A stretch of DNA of 64,000 nucleotides from Mercurialis annua (GCF_937616625.2 NC_065576.1:15564501-15628500), one strand, 5' to 3'. Shown: positions 35,157-47,932, counted from the stretch's first letter. Made by a program: numbers and translations. The notes: generated by a model not told the origin, from the sequence alone.

Positions 35157-37667
35157 TGTCACGACCCAATTTATTGAGCCGAGACCGGCGCTAGGGAACG
35201 GGAGTGGTAGCTCCGGAACCCGTAGCAAGCCTAAAACCACTATAAATTTTTCGCGAATTAAATATATTATTCTATATAAAACGTTTTCAGAAAATCCTTT
35301 TAAACATTTTCATTATACGTATCAACATATTTGAATTACTTTTCGAAAACCATCGCGAACCATTATTATAGACTAGGGTCTTACCGAGCGACACCTCTTG
35401 TCCAGCTCTGCCCTGTCTCTAATCATAATCGTAACCAATTCCACTGTATGGAAATTGGTTAAAGAAATCAAACGGTTAAAATATGATCTTTATAAATAAA
35501 TAATATATATACTTTATATCAAATCAGAGTTGCTCATATAAATAAACCGTTTGAATATAAATCTTACATCTCATACAGACATCTACCGACTACTGCAGCT
35601 CTACGAAGAAAACGTCCCTGACATACCCTTTTACTATAGTAGACTTCCGAAACAAGAAAAGGAAGTCCGTTCTTCAAAATGGTTTTACCTAAAAGAAAGA
35701 CTGTGAGGGGTCAGTATATGGGAATATACTGAGTGAGTTCATACATTTACTAATAAGTATTCTTATAAATCATAAAACAATGCAATAACGTTCAAACCTC
35801 ATGTAGCCAAGTATAGGATCCAATTGAAACCCTAATCTGCAAACATATCAATCATTCATCATGCAACCCAATCATTAATATCAAATTGTGAGTCCAACTC
35901 ACTGGTGGCCCAGCCACTAGATACGGGGACTCCAGACTACACCGTAACCGAGTGCTCACTCGTATCAAAATCATATATCCAATCGTAAATTTTATAATCT
36001 TCATCAGCTCCCAGCTGAGTCACATCAAAACTGGTGATCACGCAGTCCTATTGTCGCCCAATAGGTAGCACGTTCCATCGGATCAATACTGGTTTCAAAT
36101 CAAGCATATGCAATTCATAAAAAGAATTCGCATCGCAATCATGCAAAACAAACATAAAGCAATATAAAATATTTGCTTAAATAAATACTTTAAAAGCAAA
36201 TCGTATAAACTCACTGTGACCGCTTATTCCAAAAATACTCCGGCGCTCAGAAACGTCTAGCTTCCCAAGCTCCTGGTCCAGCGGCTTCTTGCCTCGCCGG
36301 ATCTAAAACTATTTTAAAAATAATTGACTTACGTCAGAATCCTATTCTAAGATTGACTCTAGACTCGAGACACGACACACTACTTTTATTAATCGTCGTG
36401 CTTCCCACGTGTATTCTGATACACGGTATCTAACTCGTTTACGAATTAAATATTACTATAAAATCGATTCTCGTTTAACCTCGTTAGGTTAACGTCTCAA
36501 ATTATTCGATCAATTAATCGAGTACTAATTGATCTCAAGTCTCGATATACGCGTACGATAATTTTTTTTTTTGAAATTAGGTCGATCGGGGTATTTTCTT
36601 TGCGGGCTACGGACGCACGCCCCGCCTATGCGGGCTGCGGACGCACGCCCCGCCTATGCGGGGGCGTCGCCCGCCTATGCAGGCGCATCGCCCGCGTAGC
36701 ATGCGGGCGCATCGCCCGCGTAGCATGCGGGCGCGCCGCCGCCATACGCGGGCGTGCCGCACAACCTCGCCCCGGAATCTAATTTCCGCTTTTCCGACGT
36801 GCTTTCGATCCAAAAACACTCCTAACACACGTATAACATATAATCTAACTCCAAAACACTATAATTCAATTCTAATATCGATTAAAACGATATAATCGTT
36901 TCGTGGTCTAAAACTTTGAATCGATATAACTTAAAATATATCCGTTTAAACGATAAAACGTCAAGCTTACCGTGATTCGCCACTGAAATACGATCGTTTA
37001 GAGTTATAGAACGTCGGAAACGGACGAGAAACAGAAACCGCGCGACAAACCGTACGAAACGAACGAGAGAAATGAAAATGGCTCTGATGGTTTCTGGATC
37101 CTTCAGAGTGAAGGATTCATTAAGGTTTTATATCTATATCTTGGCCAATATGCACTTTTAATCCTTCATCTCTTTAACTTAAACCATTTCGTTTTTAAAC
37201 TTTCTATTTTAACTTAATCATTACTTTAACTCAATTACGTACGTATTATTTATATCCAAATAAATAATACGATTCTAAAATTATTATTTCCCGTCAAAAA
37301 TCCTCTAATTTCTATTATTGAGGCTCAATTGGCTAATTTACATTTTAGCCCTTAAACTTTTCCAAAATTACAACTTAGCCCTAAACGCATCCGCGTCCAA
37401 ATTTTAAAAGGTCTCCAATTGACCTGAAACTTTTATCACTACTACAATAAAATATTTCGCGGATCTTGGCGAAATAATTCTTATCTCAGGATTTATAATT
37501 TATTTTATATTAATTTTCGAAGTTATTTTCTTAATTTCAGCTAACCCTCTTAATAAGTATTATTCTTTACTCCCGATATAATTAAATTAAATCATTCTTA
37601 ATTTAATTTATCGAAATTCACGACACGTGGCACGACTTAATTATTTTAAAATATTTAGGGTATTACA
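35157..37667 (-). repeat. LARD 5' LTR
   Basis: 2,511 bp. It matches 28221-30689 except for scattered substitutions and a longer GC-rich array (about 36600-36757). Open frames rich in Arg/Ala/Gly over that array come from base composition, not a gene. Confidence 0.92.
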
Positions 37668-38124
37668 CGTTCAAAGGGCGGTTCAGGGCCGGTTCTATAT
37701 TTTTTTGAACCGTGATCCGGCGGTTCCGAACCGGAATCGCCGGGTTATGAACCGTGGCCACCTCTACCAATCCGGCTTTCAAACTTGTGTATCATAGTTA
37801 AATAAAGAGCAAACTACTCTAAGGCCACCACTTATGTCATAATTTACAGTTTGATATCTCTTGTTAGAAAATCAAACAATTTTATATTTCAGTTTTAATT
37901 TTACAAACACTTACACCTCTCTATTAAATATAAGTACCAGATTGTTAACGGGATTAAATATGAGGTACCAAATTATTTCTAAATGAGTTACCAAATAGTT
38001 TGAAAATGAGGTACCAAATCATTAATGTTATTGAAAGTGAGGTAACAAATCATTTGAAAGGGAATACCAAATTATTAACGGAACTAACATAAACCCCTAA
38101 TTGTTGACCACTACTTAAAATCAG

Positions 38125-38510
38125 CTAATTCGCGACCGAAATTAGCGACGGATGCTAATTTTTATTACCAACGGAATTGGCGACGGATCGTGAATCCGTC
38201 ACCAATTCTCCAAAATAGTGTGGCGGGAGCCTACCCGCCAATTTTGCCCACTGAAATAAGCGACGGATTTTGTAATCCGTCGCTAATTCCAAAAAAAAAA
38301 ACATTGGCGAGAGCTAACCAGCCAAATTTACACACTGAAATTAGCGACAGATTTTGTCATCCGTCGCTAATTTTATAGTGTTGTTGAAACACAGCGTTTC
38401 AAGGGCTATATTTAGCGACGGATTGTAATCCGTCGTTTGCCCATGAAACGTTGCGTTTCATTTTTACTGAGATTAGCGACGGACTACAGTTCGTCGCTAA
38501 TCTCAGTAAA
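38125..38510. repeat. CACTA left subterminal repeats
   Basis: Multiple direct and inverted copies of TTAGCGACGGAT / ATCCGTCGCTAA. In this superfamily such repeats are bound by the TNPA-type protein to bring the ends together. Confidence 0.85.
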
Positions 38511-40255
38511 ATAAATCGGGCTGAAGACCTTTCTTCTCACTTCTCTTTTTCCCCAATATTCTTCTCCCGCCGCCGTCCAGTTCAGACCTTTCTTCTACCT
38601 ATCGCCGCCGCCATCTAATCCTCCTTCGCCGCCGACATCTAATCCTCCTTCTTACTTCTCCGCTGCCGCCACCATTGTTGCCGTCGCCGTCCAGTTCAGC
38701 CCCACCTTTGCTGCCACCTCTGTCCACCTTCTTTCGCATGCCGCTGCCGCTTCCGGTCCAGGTATGTATTCTTCTCTATTTTTATTTGTTTGTTTTAATA
38801 TAAAACATTAGGTTTTTTTTATTTTGTTTGCTGCCCATTTCCAGCCCGCCACCAGCGCCACCGCTGCCGCCACCATCTTCAGTTCTGGTCCAGGTATAGA
38901 GATTTAGGTTTGCTAATATAATTAGATTTGTTATTTAATTGGATTAGATTTGTTATTTAATTAGATTAAATTGTTAGATTTTTTAAATTTAATAATTAGA
39001 TTTATTATTTAATCTCTTGAACACACGTAAATTATTATTTAATTACATTTGTTAATATAATTAAATTGTAAATTTAGGTTAATTAATTTATAATTAGTTA
39101 ATACATTAATGTTAATTTTATACCTAATTATTAAATTTAGGTTATTTTATATTAATTATGTCAATTTGGGTTATTTGATTAGGTTAATTAAATAGTTTAA
39201 TTTTAAATTGATTAAATTATAAATGATTAGGTTAATTAAATTGTTTAATTTTAAGTTGATTAAATTTTGAATGATTAGGTTAATTAAAATTTTGAATCTA
39301 GGTTAAATTCAAAATATTTTAGGTTAAATATTTTATTAGATTAATTGTATTGTTTATTCTTGTTTAATTTTGTTAAATTAAGTTAGTTAATATGTAATAT
39401 AAGGCAACCTATAATTTTAATTTATGTTAATTATGTTAATTAAATGAAATTAACATAATTTATTAACAGTATGTTTAATTGGAAAAACTTTGAGATGAAA
39501 TAATTTGTTGGTTATGTTGGAATATGTATTGTTTACTTGCAGGCTTTTTCTAAAAAATGGGTGATGCTCATTTTTAGAGAAAATGTTGCCGGTTTTTTTT
39601 AAATATTAAAAACTAATGAAAACTTAAACCTTAGGATTTTGGTGCTGATAGTCGTAGACTGTTTTCGCACTAAATCGACCGTTCTCAGGAGTCCTCTCAT
39701 TTGCGGTTCTGCTCTTCAACAAGTAAGTGTTACTGCATTTTGTATTTAATTTTAATTAGTTAAAGTAAATTGAATAACAGTTAAATTTCTTTAACAAAGA
39801 TTTTATTCCCACCGAATAAAATCTTACCTATCCGTAGAAACCCGTCTCGTGTATTCAAAAGATTGAACGACACGGGATTGTACGTGTGTACATTTCGTAA
39901 AACTGCTATCGTCTGCGTAATTTGATCACGAAAAAACATATATGTATGGATATTTTATAAAAATATTTGGTAGTTTTCTGGCGTATGTTCTCTGGGTTGC
40001 TATTTAATATAGGTTGTGTAACGCTTATTCCTTACGGAATATAAAATGAGTGTTACACACCCTATATTATATAATGCACCTGGGGAACGACGCCGGAAGG
40101 CTGCCGAATATTTTCACCGTATTCATACATAGATCGTTATCGAATTATGGGGCGCCAATTTTGCGAAAGGGATAGGACCCTACCCTTTTAGCAGTCAATT
40201 ACATTGACTTTGCTACGGTGAGCTTATAAACCACCTAATTGGACCTCCTTCAAAA

Positions 40256-43200
40256 ATGAATCCAAACGGCAGTTGGATGTATACGAGGCATGACAGACGC
40301 TTCCTGACGCCAGATTTTTTCCCTAATCTTGAAGAGTTTGTGAATTTTGTTGTACAACATCCCGAGTGTATGAGTGGAGAAGAGATAAAATGCCCATGTT
40401 CTAGGACAAAATGTAGAAATACGAATATTCGAGATGTAGAAGTTGTGAAACTACATGTCTTGCAATCTGGGTTTATTCCAGATTACTATGTCTGGATTCA
40501 CCATGGTGAGGTAAATGTCCCTCCTATTCAGCAGCCGGTTAATGAATACAATTATTATAATGAGGGAGGGGGAGATTTAAACTCCGGTCAGAGAATAGTT
40601 ATTGATGCTGCTGGTCCCGAAGTTTTTTAGGAAGAAACCCCGAATGAAGAAGCTCAAAAGTTTTTTGATAAGATGAGTGCGACAGAAGAAGAAATATGGC
40701 CCGGAAATAGCAGACACTCGCCCTTGCCGGTCGAGGTTATTGATTGCTGTTTCTACAACTGTATGATTTACTGGGGGTGGATGAGGATTTAACCCATTGT
40801 AAAGTTTGCACATTTCCTCGGTGGAAACCTGTTACGAAAAGCAATTCGGCCAAAAGAAGGGCTAACGTTCCGTATAAAAAAATGTTTTATTTCCCTTTAA
40901 CTCTGAGACCGCAAAGGTTGTACGCTTTCAAAGCCACGGCTAAACATATGACATGGCACGCCGAACATGAAATGGAAGATGAGAAGATGTGTCATCCTTC
41001 TGACTCTCCGGCTTCGAAACGGTTCAGTGAGTTGCATACAGACTTTGCAGACGAAACAAGAAATATCTGGCTAGGCTTATGTACTAACGGGTTTCAAACA
41101 TTTGGTAGTTCTGGGTCACAATATTCTTCCTGGCCAGTTATTGTGACGCCGTATAATCTGCCTCCTGGCATGTGCATGAAGGATGAGTTTATGTTTCTGA
41201 AAATACTTGTCCCGGGACCCGGAAATCCAAAAAAACGTATGGATATTTTCCTGCAGCCATTAATAGCGGAGTTGAATCAGTTGTAGGAATCTGGAATCCG
41301 GACGTATGACATTCAAAAGCGGCAGAATTTTCAAATGAGGGCGGCACTTATGTGGACAATTAATGACTTTCTCGCTTATTCAATGTTGTCTGGCTGGAGC
41401 ACATCAGGAAGATTGGCATGTCCGCATTGTATGGAAAATACTGAGGCTTTCACGTTACCCGAGAGTGGTAATCAATCTTGGTTTGATTGCCACATAAAGT
41501 TTTTACCTACACGTCACCATTTCCGTCGGAACGTTACGGAATTCCGAAAAGGCAAACAAGTAAGGCAGAAATTTGGAGGTGTGAGGACTGAAGATGAAGT
41601 GTTAGCAGAGGTGGACGGTCTGGGGTTTAAGAGGGCCTATGAGAATGATGCTAAGGCTACGAATGATGAACTATCTAAAGACCGTGGTTGGAATCGAAAG
41701 AGTATATTTTGGGATTTACTGTATTGGAGGACAAATGTGATCCGGCATAATCTCGATGTCATGCATATTGAGAAAAATGTATTTGACAACGTTTTCAATA
41801 CCGTGCTTAATATACCTGGTAAGACGAAAGATACGGCAAAATCTCGGGCAGAGTTGAATAAAATTTGTGATCGTCCTGGCCTGGCACAAGATGAGCAAAC
41901 CGGTAGATATCCAAAGGCTTTGTATACTTTGGACAGAGATTTAAAAAAGATTTTGTTAGAATGGATTCAAAAGTTAAAGTTTCCGGATGGTTACGTGTCC
42001 AACTTGTCTAGGTGCGTTGATTTAAACAGTTTAAAGATGATGGGCATGAAAAGTCATGATTGTCATGTCTTCATGCAACGACTTTTGCCAATTGCTCTTC
42101 GGGAGCTTATTCCGGCAGAAGTGTGGGAGCCTTTAACAGAGTTGAGTATATTCTTCAGAGAGTTATCTGCCACATCGCTGAAAAAGGCAGATCTTGAAAG
42201 ATTGGAGCTTGATATCCCGAAGATACTGTGCAAGTTGGAACGTATATTTCCGCCGAGTTTTTTCGATTCGATGGAACATCTCCCCGTACACTTTCCGTAC
42301 GAAGCTATGATGGCAGGACCTGTTCAGTATCGTTGGATGTATCCGTTTGAAAGGTAATATTTTTAAAGTTCTATTTCGTCAACCGATAATTAGGTAAATG
42401 AACTAATGATTTGATTATGCAGATACCTGAGAAAACTCAAAAATAAGGTAACAAATAAAGGCAGAGTGGAAGGAAGCATTAGCAGCGGATATCTATTAGA
42501 GGAAACAACAAAATTTGCATCTTTCTATTTCAAGGATGGTGATCCGATGCTACCATGTCGGATGCAAAGAAATGAAGTTTGCGAAATGGACGTTGATGAT
42601 GATTTCGATAGATTATCTATTTTCAAACCGAAAGGGCGACCTGTAGGTTCTTGTCGGAAACAGATATATGGATGATGCTGAATATGTTGGTGCCCAAAGC
42701 TATATCCTTCTGAATTGCCCTGAAATCGAACCTTACAGAGAGTAAGTCTTAATATACACATTTAAGTTCAGTATTGAAGATTTTTATACAAATTGTATTA
42801 ATTCGCTCGTATTCTTGTAAATAGAGTTTAAGTTGTATGAAATCAACCCCGAAATTATACAGACCGAAGTTGTAGTCAAGTTGGAGAGTGAATTCTCCTT
42901 TTGGTTCGAGCAATATGTAAGTATTTATGTTGTTTTATCGTCGTAGTTGTATATATTATCGTGTTGATCCGTATAATAATTGTGCTATAGGTGAAAGACC
43001 CAACTGTCTGTACCAATCTCTATATTCTAAGTCTTGCAAAAGGACCGCTTAGATCGGTCAAAACATTCAAGGGGTACTGTATGAACGGGTTTAAATTCAA
43101 TACTGAAGAATATGGGGAGGATCGGGTTACAATGAATAGCGGAGTCTGTGTAAAAGGATCACTCTACGGCCCGGCTGAAAGCGACTTTTATGGAATGTTG

Positions 43201-43692
43201 ACTGACATTATCGAGTTAGAGTATCCAACTCTACCAATAAAAAGGCCGTTTTTTAAATGTAATTGGTTTGATCCTACGAAAAAGGTTGGTATGATAGTCC
43301 ATCCTCGGTATAACATAGTGGATGTTAACCACAGAAAGAGGTACAACAAATACGAACCTTTCATTTTAGCTGAACAGTCTGATCAAGTACATTACTTACC
43401 TTATCCTAGCAAAAAGCGGGACAAGAAAGATTGGTGGGCAGTATGCAAGATAAAAGCTCGCTCTGAGCTAGACATGCCTAAAACAACTGTTCCAGCTTTC
43501 CAAGATGATAGTGAAGAATATCCGCTCGATGTCATAACGAATGACGAACCGACAAATTTAGTTGATCTGAATGGCGAGGCGGACGAGGCTGCATTACACA
43601 ACCCTCCAGTAGTAGAGACGGAAGATGATTATCCACCATCCTCATCAAACGATGATGACATTGGAGCGGAAGATGATATAGAAATTGCATGA
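40256..43692 (+). pseudogene. TNP2-type CACTA transposase (interrupted)
   Basis: Starts at ATG 40256 with a transposase-associated domain (CPCSRTKCRN zinc-ligand-like cysteines, residues about 45-60). TNP2 transposase sequence follows (CKVCTFPRWKP; 41335-42353 with MLSGWSTSGRLACPHCME, NVIRHNLDVMHIEKNVFDN). A following exon from 42423 carries the KFASFYF segment. A DUF4216-like C-terminus at 42991-43692 contains FKCNWFDPTKK. Introns with GT..AG ends lie near 42354-42422 and 42742-42990. Defects: TAG at 40628, a frameshift with apparent loss of about 60 residues near 40735, a TAG near 41284 where the family has Trp, and a frameshift near 42660. It would have cut the CACTA ends; this copy cannot as it stands. 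Confidence 0.88.
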
Positions 43693-43847
43693 TTTGTTCT
43701 GATGTCATTTCTGTAGAATTTTGACTTTTATTTACGTTTGTTGATGTAGTAACTTTATATTGTTAAAATATTATGTGTTATGGTTTTTATAATAGATGTG
43801 TTTATTTTTTTCTTGTCGAATATTGTTTTGTAATCTTTTTGGCAAAT

Positions 43848-45538
43848 ATGAGAGGTTCAGGTTCTTCTTCTGCCGGCCGAGGCAAGGGTAGGGATATAGG
43901 TCAAGGACGCGGACGTAGACGCGGCCGTGGCGACCCAGAGCAGGATCCACCTGAGGGCTCGGATCTCGGGGCCGAGCAGCAGGTGCTAGCGGGTAGACCC
44001 GCGCGGGAGAGCGGCGAGACAACCGCAGCCACAGGACCAGCCGCCAGCGACGGACAAGACTGGGAGGGTTAGAGTTACACTTGATGCTGCAATGTATAAT
44101 TGACAACTTTAAAAAAAAAATTATTTCAAAAATGTGAAAACTAAGTGTTTTTGTGATGTACAGAGAAAGGTTACTAGATAGCAGGAACGACAGCGGGAAC
44201 GCATCTAGGGCGATCTTGCCCATTTTTTGATTTAGCTGGTTCGCTGAGGGTTCCTCGTGGAAGACGCTGACAACAGAGCATAAGGGCGTCTACTTCGAGG
44301 AGTTTAAGGTTGTTAAATTAATATTTTAAATTCATGTTTTACTTTCTTTTCGATTTCTAATTGTTTTTATTAATTAATGGTTTGCGGAAGGATTTTTGCT
44401 GGGACTCGACCTACCCTGAGGACCTGATTAGAGGGGTCTTCTACCGACATGCGGCTAATCGGTACAAAGATACTCTCCACAACATGAAGCCGGATTAAAA
44501 AGAGGGCAGTGTTAGTGCTGATATTTGGGCGTCATGGAAGCGAGACTGGGATACTGCTGAGGCTAAGAAGAAGTCTGAGATAGCACGAGCTGGATGAGTG
44601 AGCCGTCCGGAGCTGGCACCGGACCGGTTCGACATACCGCAGGATCGCGATCGGCTACGAGGCATAAGACAGTTATGGTATGTTTTTAATATTAATAATC
44701 GTGTTATATATTCTGTTTATCTACTAATTAACTTTTTCATTTCATATGATAGACTGAGGAGCTCGGTCGAGAGCCCACTTTGGCTGAGTTGCATGTACAG
44801 TTGCACCTGACCAAAGCTGATCGGACTGTCTTCGTTGACAAAAGATCAAAGGATAAAAATGTAAGTTTATTTTAACCTTAAGTGACTGTTTAATATGATA
44901 TAGATGTAACTTTATATAGTTGTTTATAGGATGTTTACATGTTTGTTGTGGGTGTTGTGATTGCTATTAGTATAGTTGAACTGAGTTGTCTGTAGTTTTT
45001 GCAAGATGTCCCTGAAAATTTGGTAATGATCAAATTTTTGAGAAAATGCTGCCGAATTTTAGTTAGAAATGTAGGTTTAAACTTATATTTATGAAGTACT
45101 TTTACAAAGTTTCACTAAACTATAAATTTGTCTTTTTTTTAATCTCAGGACCGTTTCCAGGCAGAGCTTGCTGCAGCGGCCCAGTCTCAGGCGGCTAGGG
45201 AAGGGAGTTCGTCGACTCCAGAGCCGATCGACGAGAACGAGCTGTTTTTGTCTCTCGAGGCAATCAAGAAGCAGCGACTCTACGGTATTGGTTCGACTTC
45301 AGCATCCTACGTCGGCCAGAGCAGCCGATTGCGCCGCGACAGATCATCTCAGGCACAGCAGCAGGCGGTCGTTAGTGAGGAGATCGAGCAGCGCATTGCT
45401 AGAGAGGTTGAGGAGCGGCTCGAGCCTCGGATGCGTACTGTGGAGGCGGGTTTTAAAGAGCGGGTCGAGCAGCGGATCCGTACTGTGGAGGCGGATTCGA
45501 CGAGCGAATCCGTACTGAGCTTGCGCGGCTGATGACTA
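43848..45538 (+). pseudogene. TNPA/Ptta-type CACTA accessory protein (interrupted)
   Basis: Begins at ATG 43848 with an Arg/Gly-rich N-terminus (GRGKGRDIGQGRGRRRGRGD). Exon-like blocks then read RVTLDAAMYN, HKGVYFEEFK, RHAANRYKD, WKRDWDTAEAKKKSEIAR, EELGREPTLAELHVQLHL and VFVDKRSKDKN. That order matches the plant En/Spm Ptta transposase family. The last exon, about 45149-45532, is Glu/Arg-rich and likely coiled coil (EEIEQRIAREVEERLEPRMR twice over). A frameshift near 44065 and stops in the 44496 and 44595 region interrupt it. The role in the family is binding subterminal repeats. Confidence 0.75.
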
Positions 45539-45869
45539 CACTCCCACCAGAGTTACGACCGCAGTTCCCCTCACCTCCACCTCCACCTGCTGATAACACT
45601 ACTAGTTTGGAGTAGTATAGTATTTGGACTTGGATTTTGTAATACAGTTTGCATATTTTGACTTATTTAGTATTTATCGAATTGTATACTTTTTATCGTT
45701 TATTTATATATAACGGTTTCGATTTATGTTTATTTGTGTTTCAGTTTATGTTTATTTGTTGTCTATCGTGTCTTTGATTAGTGAGTCAAATGGTCTATTA
45801 AAAAACAGGGAAAATCAAAATATGCCGAAAAACGGGAATTTTCTGCCGAAAAAATAAATAATTAGCGAC

Positions 45870-46225
45870 CACATATGAGTTTTTAGCGACGAAATTTCCG
45901 TCGTAATTTCCGTCGCTAAATTGCTCTAAAAAACGACAAAACTGGGCTATTTAGCGACGGATTTTCCGTCCCTAAATAGCACAGTTTAGCGACGCAAATC
46001 CGTCGCTAATTTAGCGGCGGAAAAATCCGTCGCTAATCAGTCGGTATTTGGTCGGCTAGCCCGACCAAACTTCCGACTTAACCGGGCCAAATTACCAACG
46101 GATATTCCGTCGGTAATTTGGCGACGGTTCACTTTATTTAGCGACCCAAAATGTGCCGGCAATCCGTCGCTAATCAAAATTAGCGACGGAATTTAGCTAA
46201 TTAGCGACGGAAATTGGTTGATTTC
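45870..46225. repeat. CACTA right subterminal repeats
   Basis: About a dozen copies in both orientations of TTAGCGACGGA-like sequence up to the terminal repeat at 46233, mirroring the left end. Confidence 0.85.
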
Positions 46226-46539
46226 TTATAGTGGACGGAATTAAAAGTGAGGTACCAAATCGTTTGATTTTCAAACAAGAGGTACCAACTGAAGATTGTG
46301 ATAAATATGAGGGATTTTAGAATAACATGCTCTTACATTAGTCACTTATAAACTTTTTAGTCAATAAAATCGCAAAACTTGTCTCAAAGTCAAAGACGTG
46401 TAATTTTAATATTCAAAAGGGTTATTGGTGTCCAAATTAAAACTAAACTTGAGTGTGGAACAAATTTTAAAATAAAACTTGAGGTTAACCAATTTAAATA
46501 AAAAGAATCAAGATAGTTTTCAAATAATGTTCGAGTGAC

Positions 46540-47178
46540 TTGATTTATTTAGACTTAATCATACTAAAAATTTAATATTTTTTTATTATGTTATGAACTT
46601 TTAAAATCATTAATTTTATCTCAATTTTCAATTTTTAGTTTCAATTGTACCTAATTTTTCAAATTGAAAAAAGTTCAAATATATCCTTCATATTTAATAC
46701 GTAAACTAAATAAGCCCTTAGCGTTCTAAAAATGTACCAAAAAAATATACTAATTTTGAATCTTACAATTCAATTTTTATATTCCAAATTCATGAAATTT
46801 AAATATTTTTTGAATAAAAAATTTGAAATTTGAAATCCAAAACTAAATATTTAAGTTATAATTAATTACAATTTTTTATTTTTTAATGTTTGAGTTTTAA
46901 AAGATTGAAAATAAATAAATAAAGTGAACTGATATTTTTCATTTTTTTCAAAATCAAAAGACATATTTGAAATTTTTTTAAGGACCTATATAGACTATAT
47001 GTCATATATGAAAAATATATTTGCACTTTTGTGAGAAAAAAAGTCCAGTTTCAAAAATGGGTACTATTGCAAATGAAAATTGAAATTAGGATAAAATTGA
47101 TGACTTTAAAAATTTGAGATATAATCAAATATTGTAAAAAACAGTGAGGTAATTTTTGGCTGATTAGTCCATTTATTT
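46540..47178. mobile_element. small TIR element, non-coding
   Basis: Inverted arms of about 150 bp: the left one contains AAAATCATTAATTTTATCTC, the right one its diverged complement near 47095. Ends and target duplication could not be fixed. No gene. Confidence 0.55.
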
Positions 47179-47309
47179 ACCGTCAATATTGTTAAATATA
47201 TAATTTGTGTAGCTAATTAGTATATATTTTTTATTTATTCTTTATTATTGTAATTCACTCATAAAATTCTAATCTTCATTACCAAATTTGAGTAGATTAT
47301 AGAACTAAA

Positions 47310-47718
47310 GGGGTAATTAATCTTGACAGTCGTTGAACTTTTTTTATTTTAGTCACTAAATTTTAATATTATTCTTTTTAGTTACTGAACTTTCATCTTG
47401 TTTTTTTCGGCTAAAAATGCCTAGGTGGCAGCCGGAATTTGACATGTGACAGCTGGATTTTGCTAGTTTTATTTTAAAAATTTATCAATCACGCATAGTT
47501 TTAGTTTGGAAATGAGTTTTGAGGCCAGTTATACATACATGGCAGGTTTTCATGTAAAAACAAATAAATTTCGGTTGTCACCTAAACATTTTTTGCCGAA
47601 AGGAAACAAAATGAAAATAAAAATAACAAATAGTTACTAAAAAGAAAAAAAATTAAAATTTAGTAATTTAAATGAAAAAAATTGAAAGTTTAGTGATTTT
47701 CAAGATGAACTATCCAAC
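47310..47718. mobile_element. small TIR element, non-coding
   Basis: Left arm (TTTTAGTCACTAAATTTTAA, CTTTTTAGTTACTGAAC) and right arm (inverted, near 47620-47700) are diverged complements of about 110 bp. The motifs resemble outer repeats of Mutator-like MITEs. The target duplication was not identified. Confidence 0.55.
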
Positions 47719-47932
47719 TTAAAGATATTGACTTATTTTAAATATTTTTAAAATTGAGATACCATACAAGGCTAATTTTTTCCAAATTAGAAACACATTA
47801 GCTTATAAATTATGGCTTTGCTTAGTGCGTCCTTGTCCAAGAAAACTTATGCCATTAGCTTATAAATTACCTAGACTACATGCTACAATGCTCTAAATAT
47901 ATGTATGTGTATGTTTTTAGTAAATTTAAATT

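Larger units (their letters stand above)
28221..37667 (-). mobile_element. LARD-like non-coding LTR retrotransposon
   Basis: Two very similar LTRs, 28221-30689 (2,469 bp) and 35157-37667 (2,511 bp), flank 4.5 kb without any long open frame or recognisable gag-pol. On the minus strand the LTR reads TGTAATACCC...GTGACA. The Met-tRNA-type primer site TGGTATCAGAGC is exact at 35141-35152 and the purine tract AAGGAGGGGTGA is at 30691-30702. A perfect 5-bp duplication cgttc flanks it (28216-28220 and 37668-37672). Low LTR divergence by eye implies a fairly recent insertion that needed enzymes supplied by another element. It sits in the right end of the hAT element. Confidence 0.92.
8915..37766. mobile_element. 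hAT-type transposon enlarged by nested insertions
   Basis: Left terminus TAGAGCTGGCCATGG (8915) and the reverse complement of the right terminus, TAGAGGTGGCCACGG (37766), match at 13 of 15 bases. Flanks ccaatctg (8907-8914) and ccaatccg (37767-37774) form an 8-bp target duplication with one mismatch, the hAT length. Both subterminal regions (8930-9080; 28160-28220 joined to 37673-37760) are rich in ggttc/ccggaac motifs typical of one plant hAT group. Removing recognised insertions leaves about 3 kb with no transposase domain that I can see, so it was probably non-autonomous. The right end is cut by a LARD insertion whose perfect 5-bp duplication restores continuity. Confidence 0.82.
38109..46233 (+). 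mobile_element. CACTA (En/Spm) DNA transposon
   Basis: Ends CACTACTTAAAATC at 38109 and, inverted, CACTATAAGAAATC at 46233. The 3-bp duplication gac (38106-38108, 46234-46236) is the CACTA length. Subterminal regions carry many copies of TTAGCGACGGA and its complement. Two plus-strand genes lie inside: a TNP2-type transposase (40256-43692) and a TNPA/Ptta-type gene (43848-45538). Both are interrupted, so the copy is probably immobile unless helped. Confidence 0.95.
37807..46332. mobile_element. Mutator-like TIR element split by CACTA
   Basis: Left arm from 37807 (GAGCAAACTACTCTAAGG) is an imperfect inverted match of about 70 bp to the right arm ending at 46332. Both arms also share GAGGTACCAAAT motifs. 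Flanks ttaaataaa and ttacattag agree at 6 of 9 bases, weak support for a 9-bp duplication. It begins only 40 bases beyond the hAT right end. Confidence 0.6.

Noticed and set aside
36600..36895. Arg/Ala-rich open frames over the GC-rich LTR array
   Set aside because: They occur on both strands and in several frames of a GC-rich repeat, and change with array length.
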